Below are positions 17,538 through 24,820 of a stretch of 64,000 nt of DNA, piece after piece. The stretch is taken from NCBI GenBank assembly GCA_036380875.1, contig DASVDX010000101.1:1-64000 (forward strand), in the 5' to 3' direction. The number at the start of each line of letters is the position of its first letter. Position 1 is the stretch's first letter. The stretch comes from ZC4RG17 sp036380875. Lineage in GTDB: Bacteria > Actinomycetota > Acidimicrobiia > Spongiisociales > ZC4RG35. Below the pieces are notes generated by a model. It was not told where the DNA came from. It ran no database searches and was given only the letters and a program-made list of their open reading frames with translations. Both the position numbers and the translations under genes were made by a program.

Positions 17538-17555
17538 AATTAGCGCTAAGCGCTT
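17538..17555. promoter_or_regulatory. Palindromic operator-like site TTAGCGCTAA (copy 1)
   Basis: TTAGCGCTAA (17540-17549) is a perfect 10-bp palindrome, and AGCGCT is repeated once more directly after it (17549-17554). AATTAGCG[C/T]TAA recurs, with one change, at 18414-18425 on the other side of the B12-binding regulator gene. This copy lies 3' of that gene, in the convergent gap. Inference: a binding site for the regulator. Confidence 0.45.
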
Positions 17556-17556
17556 C

Positions 17557-18402
17557 TCACACCGAAACGGCGATGGCGGGGTGACGGCCTGCCTCCACCG
17601 CGTCGGAGATCGAGCGTAGATCGGCCCAGCGATCACCACCCAGGCGGATGGCGTGGTCCTCGTCGGGGATGGCCCCGCCACCCATGATCACTGGCACCGT
17701 CGGCCCGACCACGCGGCGGGCGGCGGCCACCATCTGGCGGGCGGCGTCGAGCGCCTGGCCGTTGAGCACCCCCACGCAGACACCCTTCAGCGGCAGCCAT
17801 GCCTTCAGTTGCCGCTCGAATTCCGGTATCGGCATGTCCGACCCGAACTCGAGGACCGAGTAGCCGCCGGCCCGGAGGGCATCGGCGGCCATCGCCAGGC
17901 TCAACGTGTGCCGCTCGCCTTGGGGGCCGGCGACGACCACGACGCCCTTGCGTCGGCCGCGGCGATTGAAGGAAGGCCCGAGGCGGCCCACCAACCGGGC
18001 AACGAGCATGGTGGCGAGGTGTTCGTCGGCGATGCCGATCTCCCCATTCTCCCAGGCCGAACCGATCCGCCTCAGCGCCGGGACGATGACGTCGCAATAG
18101 ATGTCGAGCGGCTCCAACCCGGCGGTCAAGGCTCCCTCCACCACCTTCCACGCTCCCGTGGCGTCCCCCTCCAGCAGACGATTGCTGAGGCGTTCGCTCC
18201 AGGGCGCCGACCTCCTGGACACAGGCTCGCCGGCGTCGCTACCGTTGCCTCGTTGGAACAGTTCGAGGTCGCTTTCGGCGACCCGCCAAGTTCCACCCTC
18301 CTTACGAGCAGCCAGCTGCCCGAGGCGCACGTACCGGTAGACGGTCATGTAGTGCACTCCGAGCCGTTCGGCTGCTTCGTGGAGAGTGAAGAATTTGGAC
18401 AT
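17557..18402 (-). CDS. HTH plus B12-binding-domain transcriptional regulator, CarH/LitR-like (candidate photoreceptor)
   Basis: 281 residues. Residues 4-50 are a MerR/excisionase-type helix-turn-helix (FFTLHEAAERLGVHYMTVYRYV). Residues ~70-145 form the helical cap found in cobalamin-dependent light sensors, with the Trp-x9-Glu-His signature (Trp117, Glu127, His128 in AWENGEIGIADEH). Residues ~150-275 are the B12-binding Rossmann fold with the lower-ligand His165 in GERHTLS; the family motif is [D/E]xHxxG, and the last Gly is Ser here. In CarH these residues hold adenosylcobalamin, and light splits the repressor tetramer. It is divergent from whiB, and matching palindromes lie on both sides. 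DNA targets beyond these are unknown. Confidence 0.85.
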   Translation of the reverse strand: MSKFFTLHEAAERLGVHYMTVYRYVRLGQLAARKEGGTWRVAESDLELFQRGNGSDAGEPVSRRSAPWSERLSNRLLEGDATGAWKVVEGALTAGLEPLDIYCDVIVPALRRIGSAWENGEIGIADEHLATMLVARLVGRLGPSFNRRGRRKGVVVVAGPQGERHTLSLAMAADALRAGGYSVLEFGSDMPIPEFERQLKAWLPLKGVCVGVLNGQALDAARQMVAAARRVVGPTVPVIMGGGAIPDEDHAIRLGGDRWADLRSISDAVEAGRHPAIAVSV

Positions 18403-18413
18403 TTTGGTTGAAT

Positions 18414-18425
18414 TTAACGCTAATT
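18414..18425. promoter_or_regulatory. Operator-like site TTAGCGTTAA (copy 2) in the whiB-regulator gap
   Basis: Plus-strand TTAACGCTAATT, i.e. AATTAGCGTTAA on the minus strand, matching the copy at 17538 in 11 of 12 bases. It sits in the 42-bp gap between the divergent starts of the B12-type regulator (18402) and whiB (18445), so a bound regulator could control both. Confidence 0.45.
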
Positions 18426-18444
18426 CCCCTTAAGGTGGAATCCC

Positions 18445-18732
18445 GTGGAAACTCGACTCCTTGAACTCGAAATCAGTACGGACTGGCGGGAGCGCGCCGA
18501 GTGCCGCGACTACCCCACCGATCTGTTCTTTCCGGCCGGCGAGACCGGTCCGGCTGAGATCCAGATCCGCCAGGCCAAAGAGGTCTGCGCCCGGTGTGAG
18601 GTACGCGACGACTGCCTGCTCTACGCCCTGGAAGCGAACCAGCGCGACGGCATCTGGGGTGGCCTGACCTCGGACGAGCGAAAGCGCCTCCGCCGTCGGT
18701 GGCTGGCGGAAAGGCGGAGACGGACCGGCTGA
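18445..18732 (+). CDS. WhiB-family iron-sulfur transcriptional regulator
   Basis: 95 residues from a GTG start with AAGGTGGAA upstream. The four Fe-S ligand cysteines are in AEC (residue 20) and VCARCEVRDDC, followed by the G[I/V]WGG turn (DGIWGGLTSDERKRL) and a basic tail (RRRWLAERRRRTG) for DNA contact. WhiB proteins are actinobacterial redox- or NO-sensing regulators that work with the primary sigma factor. It is divergent from the B12-binding regulator, possibly sharing its control site. Confidence 0.92.
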   Translation: METRLLELEISTDWRERAECRDYPTDLFFPAGETGPAEIQIRQAKEVCARCEVRDDCLLYALEANQRDGIWGGLTSDERKRLRRRWLAERRRRTG

Positions 18733-19889
18733 CCGGCTTGTCGACGCAGACTTGGACACGGCGATCCTTGACCGGGATCGCCGTGTTGTTTCTGGTCAAT
18801 GGAATGTCTTTCGGCAGTTGGCTGCCGCGCCTGCCCGAAATCCGCGACCGCGCCGGTCTGGACATCGCCACCATCGGTGTGGTTCTGACCGTGAGCGGCA
18901 TCGGGGGACTGGTGGGCTCCGCCACGAGCGGCGCTCTGGTGGGCCGCCTGGGCCCGCGCCGGGCCGCCATCTGGCCGGCCGTAGTCCTTTGCCTGCTGCT
19001 GCCCCTGATCGGGGTCGCCCCGGGTGCGGTGCTGCTGGGATCGGTCATCGGGGTGGCGGCGATCGCCGACTCGGTCGCCGACGTCGGCATGAACGCCCTC
19101 GCCGTACGCGCCCAGATGGCGCGGGGCCGGTCTATCTTCACCCGGCTCCACGGGCTGTGGAGCCTGGGATCGCTCGGCGGAGGAGCGATCGCCACGGCCG
19201 CCGCCGCTCTGGGCATCGATCTGCCCATCCATCTCGCCGTCGTTGCCGGCGCCAGCATCCTGGCGCTGGCGTGGGCCTCCACCACCCTGCCCCCCACGGA
19301 GCGAACGCCCCGCACCAGACCGAGGGTACGACTCGCTCTTTCGATCGGCGCCCTCGGAGGGGCGGTTGCCCTCGTGGAGGGCGTTCCCCACGATTGGGGA
19401 ACGATCTTTCTCACCGACGTTGCAAGAGTGGCGGCCAGTTCCGCCGGGACCGCCTTCATCGCCCTCAGTGGCGGCATGCTCGTCGGGAGGCTGGCAGGCG
19501 ACCGAGTAGTCGACCGCATCGGCATCGATCGGTCCATGTACGGCGGTCTGGCGCTGGTCGCCGCCAGCCTCGTCGGGCTGGTGACGACCGACTCCCAGCC
19601 CGTCGCTCTCGCCGCCTTCGTGCTCTGGGGGCTCGGCGTGGCGGTCGTGTTCCCGCTCCTCTACCGCCTGGCCGGGTCGCACCGAGGCTTCGCCGAGGGC
19701 TCCGGTCTCGCCGCCCTGACCCTGGGCAGCCGCGTCGGGTTCATGGCCGGACCAGCCGCCGTAGCCGCCGTGACGGAGGCGACCAGCCTCCCCATAGGCA
19801 TCCTCTCGGTGGTCGGAGTCGCCCTGATCGGAACCGTCGTCGGCGTGTTCACTTCTCTGAGTGACGGCGGGACGGTCGAAACCGCATAA
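18699..19889 (+). CDS. Major facilitator superfamily transporter
   Basis: 396 residues with about twelve hydrophobic segments. MFS landmarks include FGSWLPRLPEIRDRAGLDIATIGVVLTVSG at the N-terminus and the basic loop GRLGPRRAAIWPA between segments 2 and 3. The GTG at 18699 lies inside the end of whiB (34-nt overlap) and has no clear ribosome site, so the true start could be slightly downstream. The substrate cannot be told; the family includes proteins often labelled sugar or drug exporters. It is co-directional with whiB and glnA. Confidence 0.8.
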   Translation: MAGGKAETDRLTGLSTQTWTRRSLTGIAVLFLVNGMSFGSWLPRLPEIRDRAGLDIATIGVVLTVSGIGGLVGSATSGALVGRLGPRRAAIWPAVVLCLLLPLIGVAPGAVLLGSVIGVAAIADSVADVGMNALAVRAQMARGRSIFTRLHGLWSLGSLGGGAIATAAAALGIDLPIHLAVVAGASILALAWASTTLPPTERTPRTRPRVRLALSIGALGGAVALVEGVPHDWGTIFLTDVARVAASSAGTAFIALSGGMLVGRLAGDRVVDRIGIDRSMYGGLALVAASLVGLVTTDSQPVALAAFVLWGLGVAVVFPLLYRLAGSHRGFAEGSGLAALTLGSRVGFMAGPAAVAAVTEATSLPIGILSVVGVALIGTVVGVFTSLSDGGTVETA

Positions 19890-19918
19890 TGTGGTCCACT
19901 TCCCCACCGCGTGAGCTC

Positions 19919-21244
19919 ATGACCAAACAAGCCGACTACGTCCTCCGCACCGTCGAAGAGCGAGGCATTCGCTTCATCCGCCTCTGGTTCACCGACGTCC
20001 AGGGTTTCTTGAAGTCAGTCTCGATCAGCCCGGCCGAGCTCGAAGTGGCTTTCGAGGAGGGCATGACCTTCGACGGGTCGGCCATCGACGGATACGCCCG
20101 GGTGCAGGAGGCCGACATGCTGGCCCGCCCCGACCCGTCGACCTTCGCCGTGCTCCCGTGGCGCAAGGAACAGCAGGTCGCCCGCATGTTCTGCGACATA
20201 TACACCCCCGACGGGGAGCCGTTCTTCGGCGACCCCCGCCAGGTGCTGAAGCGCAATCTCGACAAGGCGGCCGCCCTCGGGTACACGTTCTATGTCGCCC
20301 CCGAGCTCGAGTTCTTCTACTTCGAGGACTCCGGGCCGGAGCCGAAGGTTCTCGACCGGGGCGGATACTTCGACCTGACCCCCCTCGACGTCGCCCAGGA
20401 GTACCGCCGCAGCACCATCAACGCCTTGGAGATGATGGGCATCCCGGTTGAGCACAGCCACCACGAGGTGGCTCCGTCGCAGCACGAGATCATCGTCCGC
20501 TACACCGACGCCCTCACGATGGCGGACAACATCATGACGTTCCGCCTCACCGTGAAAGAGATGGCACTCCAGCACGGGATCTACGCCACCTTCATGCCCA
20601 AGCCACTCGAAGGCCATGAGGGGTCGGGAATGCACCTCCACATGTCGCTCTTCGAGGGCGACAAGAACGCCTTCCACGACCAGGCCAGCCCCAGCGGGCT
20701 GTCGGAGACGGCGACGGCGTTCATCTCCGGGCTGCTGCGACACGCCCGGGAGATCACGGCGGTGACCAACCAGTGGGTCAACTCGTACAAGCGCTTGGTC
20801 GGCGGATTCGACGCCCCCATCTACATCTCCTGGGCCCGCAACAACCAGTCGGCTCTAATCCGGGTGCCAACCCCCAAGAAGGGCAAGTCTTCGAGCACGC
20901 GCATCGAGTACCGCTCGCCCGATGCCGCCGCCAACCCGTACCTGGCGCTGTCGGTGATACTCGCCGCCGGCCTCAAGGGCATCGAGGAGGGCTACGACCT
21001 GCCTCCCGAGGTGGCCGACAACGTGTTCCAGATGACGCCCGCCGAACGGGCCGCCGCCGGGATCGACCGCCTACCTGAGAGCCTGTCGGAGGCTCTGGAG
21101 GCCATGGAGCGCTCCGAGCTCGTCGCCGAGTCACTCGGCGAACACGTCTTCGACTGGTTCCTCCGCAACAAGCGCAAGGAGTGGGAGCGGTACCAGCAGC
21201 ACGTTTCCCGCTACGAGCTCGAGACCTACCTGCCGATCTTGTGA
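19919..21244 (+). CDS. glnA: Glutamine synthetase type I (GSI-alpha-like)
   Basis: 441 residues from ATG 19919 (MTKQADYVL...). Core motifs: FDGSAIDGYARVQEADM, PELEFFYFE, EGHEGSGMHLHMSL (ATP/metal), NSYKRLVGGFDAP and RIEYRSPDAAANPYLA. It condenses glutamate and ammonia to glutamine. The C-terminal region reads NVFQMTPAERAAAGIDRLP and SLGEHVFDWFLRNKRKEWE, which resembles the Bacillus-type alpha class without the usual adenylylation tyrosine motif, so control is probably transcriptional or by feedback rather than by GlnE. A GlnR-like regulator follows 8 nt downstream. Confidence 0.93.
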   Translation: MTKQADYVLRTVEERGIRFIRLWFTDVQGFLKSVSISPAELEVAFEEGMTFDGSAIDGYARVQEADMLARPDPSTFAVLPWRKEQQVARMFCDIYTPDGEPFFGDPRQVLKRNLDKAAALGYTFYVAPELEFFYFEDSGPEPKVLDRGGYFDLTPLDVAQEYRRSTINALEMMGIPVEHSHHEVAPSQHEIIVRYTDALTMADNIMTFRLTVKEMALQHGIYATFMPKPLEGHEGSGMHLHMSLFEGDKNAFHDQASPSGLSETATAFISGLLRHAREITAVTNQWVNSYKRLVGGFDAPIYISWARNNQSALIRVPTPKKGKSSSTRIEYRSPDAAANPYLALSVILAAGLKGIEEGYDLPPEVADNVFQMTPAERAAAGIDRLPESLSEALEAMERSELVAESLGEHVFDWFLRNKRKEWERYQQHVSRYELETYLPIL

Positions 21245-21252
21245 GTCGATAG

Positions 21253-21882
21253 ATGCAGGTAGCCGTCTTCCCCGCCGACTGCTCCGAAGCCGTAGCGGAA
21301 GCGGTCGCGTTGGCGGGAGCGGAAGTCCACCGGGTCGACGACCTGGTCACCACGGAGCTGGGTGAGATGTCGCTGCTCGTCCTCGAGCTCGGCGACGAGC
21401 CGATGCGCCGGCTGCGACAGCTGGAGCCGGTCGTCGACGACGTGGGCCTTCCCGTGCTGGTCGTCGCCGACCGCGCCTCCCTCCCGCTGATCGAACGGGC
21501 GAAGGGCGTCACCGACTTCGTCCTCGAGCCGCTCGATCCCGTGGAGCTCGGTGTGAGACTGCGCCGCCACGCCACGTCCAACGAGACCGAGGAGATCCTT
21601 CGCTTCAAGGACCTGGAACTGAACCCGCTCACCTACCAGGCGACCCTCGGGGGCGCGCCGATCGACCTCACCTACATGGAATACGAACTGCTGCGGTTCC
21701 TGGTCGAGAACCCGGGCCGGGTATGGAGCCGCCAGCAGCTCCTCTCGAAGGTGTGGGGGTACGACTACTACGGCGGCGCCCGAACCGTCGACGTCCACAT
21801 CCGGCGGGTACGCGCCAAACTCGGCGAGGAACGGGCGTCCTGGATCACGACGGTTCGCTCGGTCGGCTACCGCTTCGGCTGA
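21253..21882 (+). CDS. GlnR-like orphan OmpR-family regulator with atypical receiver
   Basis: 209 residues. The C-terminal winged helix (LDLTYMEYELLRFLVENPGR-type start, WGYDYYGGARTVDVHIRRVR, TTVRSVGYRFG) closely follows actinobacterial GlnR, the nitrogen-metabolism regulator. The N-terminal receiver lacks the acidic pair, and the phosphoacceptor position appears to be Glu45 (LLVLELGDE) instead of Asp, so phosphorylation is unlikely. Known GlnR proteins also work unphosphorylated. It lies 8 nt after glnA in the same operon, supporting a nitrogen role. No paired kinase is present. Confidence 0.82.
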   Translation: MQVAVFPADCSEAVAEAVALAGAEVHRVDDLVTTELGEMSLLVLELGDEPMRRLRQLEPVVDDVGLPVLVVADRASLPLIERAKGVTDFVLEPLDPVELGVRLRRHATSNETEEILRFKDLELNPLTYQATLGGAPIDLTYMEYELLRFLVENPGRVWSRQQLLSKVWGYDYYGGARTVDVHIRRVRAKLGEERASWITTVRSVGYRFG

Positions 21883-21925
21883 ACCCACTAACGGGATCTT
21901 CGGAAGCGGTGCCACAATTGGGCAC

Positions 21926-23077
21926 ATGGGTTTCCGTACCGACCAGATCCACGCCGGCGTCACGCCCGACCCGGTGACCGGAGCGATCCTCACCCCGATC
22001 CACCAATCGACCACGTTCGTGCAGGACTCGGTCGACGAGTACATGTCGAAGGGCTACAGCTACGCCCGCGGGGGCAATCCCACCGTCCGCGCCTTCGAGG
22101 AGAAGATCGCCAAGCTGGAGGGCGGGCTCGACGCCACCGCCTACGGGTCGGGCATGGCGGCGACCGTCGCCGTGATGCTCGCCCTGCTCGAGGGCGGGGA
22201 CCACGTGGTGATCGCCGATGTCGTGTACGGGGGAACCTACCGATTCGCCGATCGATTCCTGCGCAAGTTCGGAGTCGAGGTCGATTTCGTGGACGCTTCC
22301 GACCTCGACTCGGTCCGGGCGGCGATTCGGCCCAACACGCGGTTCGTGTTCACAGAGACGCCGGCCAACCCCACGCTGAAGATCACAGACCTGGCAGGCG
22401 TCTCTGAGATCACCCAGGAGGCAGGGGTCCTCCACGTGACCGACAACACGTTCCTCACTCCCTACTTCCAGCGCCCTTTCGAGTTGGGGTGCGACGTCAT
22501 CATCCACTCGACGACGAAGTACCTCGACGGCCACAACGCCACCCTCGGCGGAGCTGTCGTCGTCAACGACCCCGAGTTGCAGGAAAGGATCGCCTTCGCC
22601 CGGATCTCAGCCGGACTCGTGATGTCACCGATGGTGGCCTGGCTCACTCTCCAAGGCGTGAAGACCCTCTCGGAGAGGATGGATCGTCAGTCGGCGAACG
22701 CCATGGAAGTGGCCACGTGGCTGGAGTCCCACCCGAAGGTCGAGCGGGTCGGCTACCCCGGGCTTCCCTCTTTCCCCGGTCACGAACTCGCCCGCAAGCA
22801 AGCGACCGGGTTCGGGGCGATGGCTTGGTTCGAGGTGAAGGGTGGGGTCGAAGCCGGGAAGAAGCTGATGGACTCGGTGCGCCTCTGGTCCCTCGCCGAG
22901 AACCTGGGCGCGGTCGAGTCGATCATCACCCATCCGGTGACGATGACCCACGCCTCGGTGCCGCCGGAGAAACGAGCAAAGGCCGGCATCACCGACGGCC
23001 TCGTCCGGTTGTCGGTCGGTTTGGAGGACGTCGAGGACCTGATCGCCGATCTCGATCAGGCGTTGGCCCAGGTCTAG
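21926..23077 (+). CDS. Cystathionine gamma-synthase / trans-sulfuration PLP enzyme
   Basis: 383 residues of the Cys/Met-metabolism PLP family. Seen: YSYARGGNPTVRAFEEKIA, AYGSGMAATVAV, FTETPANPTLKITDL, HVTDNTFLTPYFQRPFELG and the lysine-bearing IHSTTKYLDGHNATLGG, ending in RLSVGLEDVEDLIADLDQAL. These are shared by cystathionine gamma-synthase (methionine synthesis), gamma-lyase and O-acetylhomoserine sulfhydrylase. The short length and the YLDGH sequence favour gamma-synthase/gamma-lyase, but sequence alone does not decide. It ends one base before the convergent methyltransferase. Confidence 0.88.
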   Translation: MGFRTDQIHAGVTPDPVTGAILTPIHQSTTFVQDSVDEYMSKGYSYARGGNPTVRAFEEKIAKLEGGLDATAYGSGMAATVAVMLALLEGGDHVVIADVVYGGTYRFADRFLRKFGVEVDFVDASDLDSVRAAIRPNTRFVFTETPANPTLKITDLAGVSEITQEAGVLHVTDNTFLTPYFQRPFELGCDVIIHSTTKYLDGHNATLGGAVVVNDPELQERIAFARISAGLVMSPMVAWLTLQGVKTLSERMDRQSANAMEVATWLESHPKVERVGYPGLPSFPGHELARKQATGFGAMAWFEVKGGVEAGKKLMDSVRLWSLAENLGAVESIITHPVTMTHASVPPEKRAKAGITDGLVRLSVGLEDVEDLIADLDQALAQV

Positions 23078-23078
23078 C

Positions 23079-23660
23079 TCACTCCGGTCTTCTCGCCAGC
23101 ATGACGGTGTCGAGAGCCGTCTCTCCCGTGTCGGTCTCTCGCGGCCGGCTCTCGGCGAACACGACCTCCAAGTCGCCGGCGTGCCGCTTCGCCGTTTCGG
23201 GGTCCCATAGGACTTCGGGGTCGGGCGGTCCGCTCACACCCAGGGTCGCCACGTCGTGGCCGATGAGAAGGAGATGTCCTCCCGGCGCCACCCACGATCG
23301 TGCCTTCTCCATCATCCGGGTGCGGTCGGGGTCGGGGAAGTGCACATAGGCGACCAGCACCAGGTCGAAGGCGTGGCGTGGCTCCCACTCGAAGATGTCG
23401 GCATCGACGAATCGCACTTCGACGCCTCGCTCCATCGCCATACCCCGAGCCCGGTTGATGGCGACGCCCGAGAAGTCGATTCCGGTCACGTCCCATCCCT
23501 GCTCGGCCATCCACACTGCATTGCGACCCTCCCCGCAGGCGAGGTCCAGCGCCTTTCCGGGCCGCAGGCGAGACACCTCCTCGGCCACGAACTGGTTCGG
23601 GTCGGCCGACCACAGAAGAGGCTTCTCCGAATACTTCTCGTCCCACTCTCTGGCGTCCAT
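23079..23660 (-). CDS. Class I SAM-dependent methyltransferase
   Basis: 193 residues from ATG 23660, which overlaps the stop of the upstream gene by one base (TGATG). N-terminal WDEKYSEKPLLWSADPN is the lead typical of small thiol/tellurite-type methyltransferases. Motif I is ALDLACGEGRNAVWMAEQGW, followed by VTGIDFSGVAINRA, FVDADIFEWE and VAPGGHLLLIGHD. The natural substrate is unknown; relatives include thiopurine and tellurite methyltransferases. It is the last gene of a reverse-strand unit with the phospholipase-D family gene. Confidence 0.85.
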   Translation of the reverse strand: MDAREWDEKYSEKPLLWSADPNQFVAEEVSRLRPGKALDLACGEGRNAVWMAEQGWDVTGIDFSGVAINRARGMAMERGVEVRFVDADIFEWEPRHAFDLVLVAYVHFPDPDRTRMMEKARSWVAPGGHLLLIGHDVATLGVSGPPDPEVLWDPETAKRHAGDLEVVFAESRPRETDTGETALDTVMLARRPE

Positions 23661-24820
23661 CACATCTCGCTTTCCAGCGGCTTGAGTGCCTTGGCGGCCG
23701 TCGCTTGCGCCCACGACCTCTCGAGTTGGTCCCGGTCATGGACCGTGTCGGACCGGTCGATGTCGGCTAGATAGTCGTTGGCCAGCACCTCGTTCAAGTC
23801 CGGGTCGATCGCCACCACGCCTACTTCTTCGTCTTTGTAGACCGAGCGGGCGTTGAAGTTCACCGACCCGAACATCACAAGCGAGCCATCGGCGATGACC
23901 TGTTTGACGTGGTACATCGCCGGCTGGAACCGGTGGAGGATCACGCCGGCGTCGAGGAGGCGGCCCGCCTGTTCCTCCGCCGACAGGAGCGAGACCCGCT
24001 TGTCGATGTGAGGGCCCGGGATCGTCACCCGCACCTCGACGCCGCGCTGGGCCGCCTCGATCAGGAGCCCCGCCAGCCGCTCGGAGGGATTGAAGTACGG
24101 CGTACCGATCCACAGCCGCTCCCGCGCCAGGGAGATGATCGTCTCGAAGGCCCTTCCGGCGCTGTTCATCTGGATCTGGGCGGAGGCGTCTACCACGCCG
24201 ACGAGGGTGTCTCCAGCTCTGGCGGGACGTTCGGGGATCTCCTGGTCGGTGAACATCCGACCGCCGGCGTCCCGCCAGTCGCTCAGGAACGCCGCCCGGA
24301 GCGGGTCGACGGCTGGACCTTCGATCTGGAAGTGGGTGTCCCGCCATTCGTTTTCGTTGCGCGCGTCTCCGTCCCACTCCTCGGCCACTCCCACTCCGCC
24401 GGTGAACGCGAACGCGTTGTCCACGACCAGGATCTTTCGGTGGGTGCGGTGATCGATCTCCCACACCTTCCAACGGGCGGGCGGACGGAACCACCGCAGC
24501 TCCACCCCCGAACTGGTCATGATTTCGATCAGCTCCTGGGACATCGGCTGGGCGCCGACGGCATCGAGCAAGACACGCACCTCGACACCGCTCCGGGCCC
24601 GCTCGGCCAGAGCGTGCGCCATCTGCCGGGCGATGTCGCCCGTCCAGTACACATAGGTGACGAAGTCGATGCGCTTTTGGGCGAGCCGAACCGCCCGCAG
24701 CATGGCGGGGAAGATCTCGACTCCGTTGCGAAGACGCGTAACGGAGTTGCCCTCGGTGAAGACCACGCCGACGACGGCCTCCAGCGCTCGCCTGAAGGAG
24801 TCGTCGGCGTGGTCACTCAC
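23660..24820 (-). CDS. Phospholipase D-family protein with two HKD motifs (cardiolipin synthase-like)
   Basis: 386 residues. Two catalytic HxK(x4)D motifs are complete: THRKILVVDNAFAFTGG in the first half and YHVKQVIADGSLVMFGSVNFNARS-type in the second. NFNARS is typical of cardiolipin-synthase C-terminal halves. Unlike membrane cardiolipin synthases it has no obvious N-terminal membrane segments. It could transfer phosphatidyl groups or hydrolyse phosphodiesters. The GTG start overlaps the aldehyde dehydrogenase stop by 4 nt (GTGA). Confidence 0.85.
   Translation of the reverse strand: MSDHADDSFRRALEAVVGVVFTEGNSVTRLRNGVEIFPAMLRAVRLAQKRIDFVTYVYWTGDIARQMAHALAERARSGVEVRVLLDAVGAQPMSQELIEIMTSSGVELRWFRPPARWKVWEIDHRTHRKILVVDNAFAFTGGVGVAEEWDGDARNENEWRDTHFQIEGPAVDPLRAAFLSDWRDAGGRMFTDQEIPERPARAGDTLVGVVDASAQIQMNSAGRAFETIISLARERLWIGTPYFNPSERLAGLLIEAAQRGVEVRVTIPGPHIDKRVSLLSAEEQAGRLLDAGVILHRFQPAMYHVKQVIADGSLVMFGSVNFNARSVYKDEEVGVVAIDPDLNEVLANDYLADIDRSDTVHDRDQLERSWAQATAAKALKPLESEM

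Noticed and set aside
19860..19918. GlnR box before glnA (GTGAC ... GAAAC)
   Set aside because: The two half-sites are 12 nt apart instead of 6, so the known GlnR spacing is not met.
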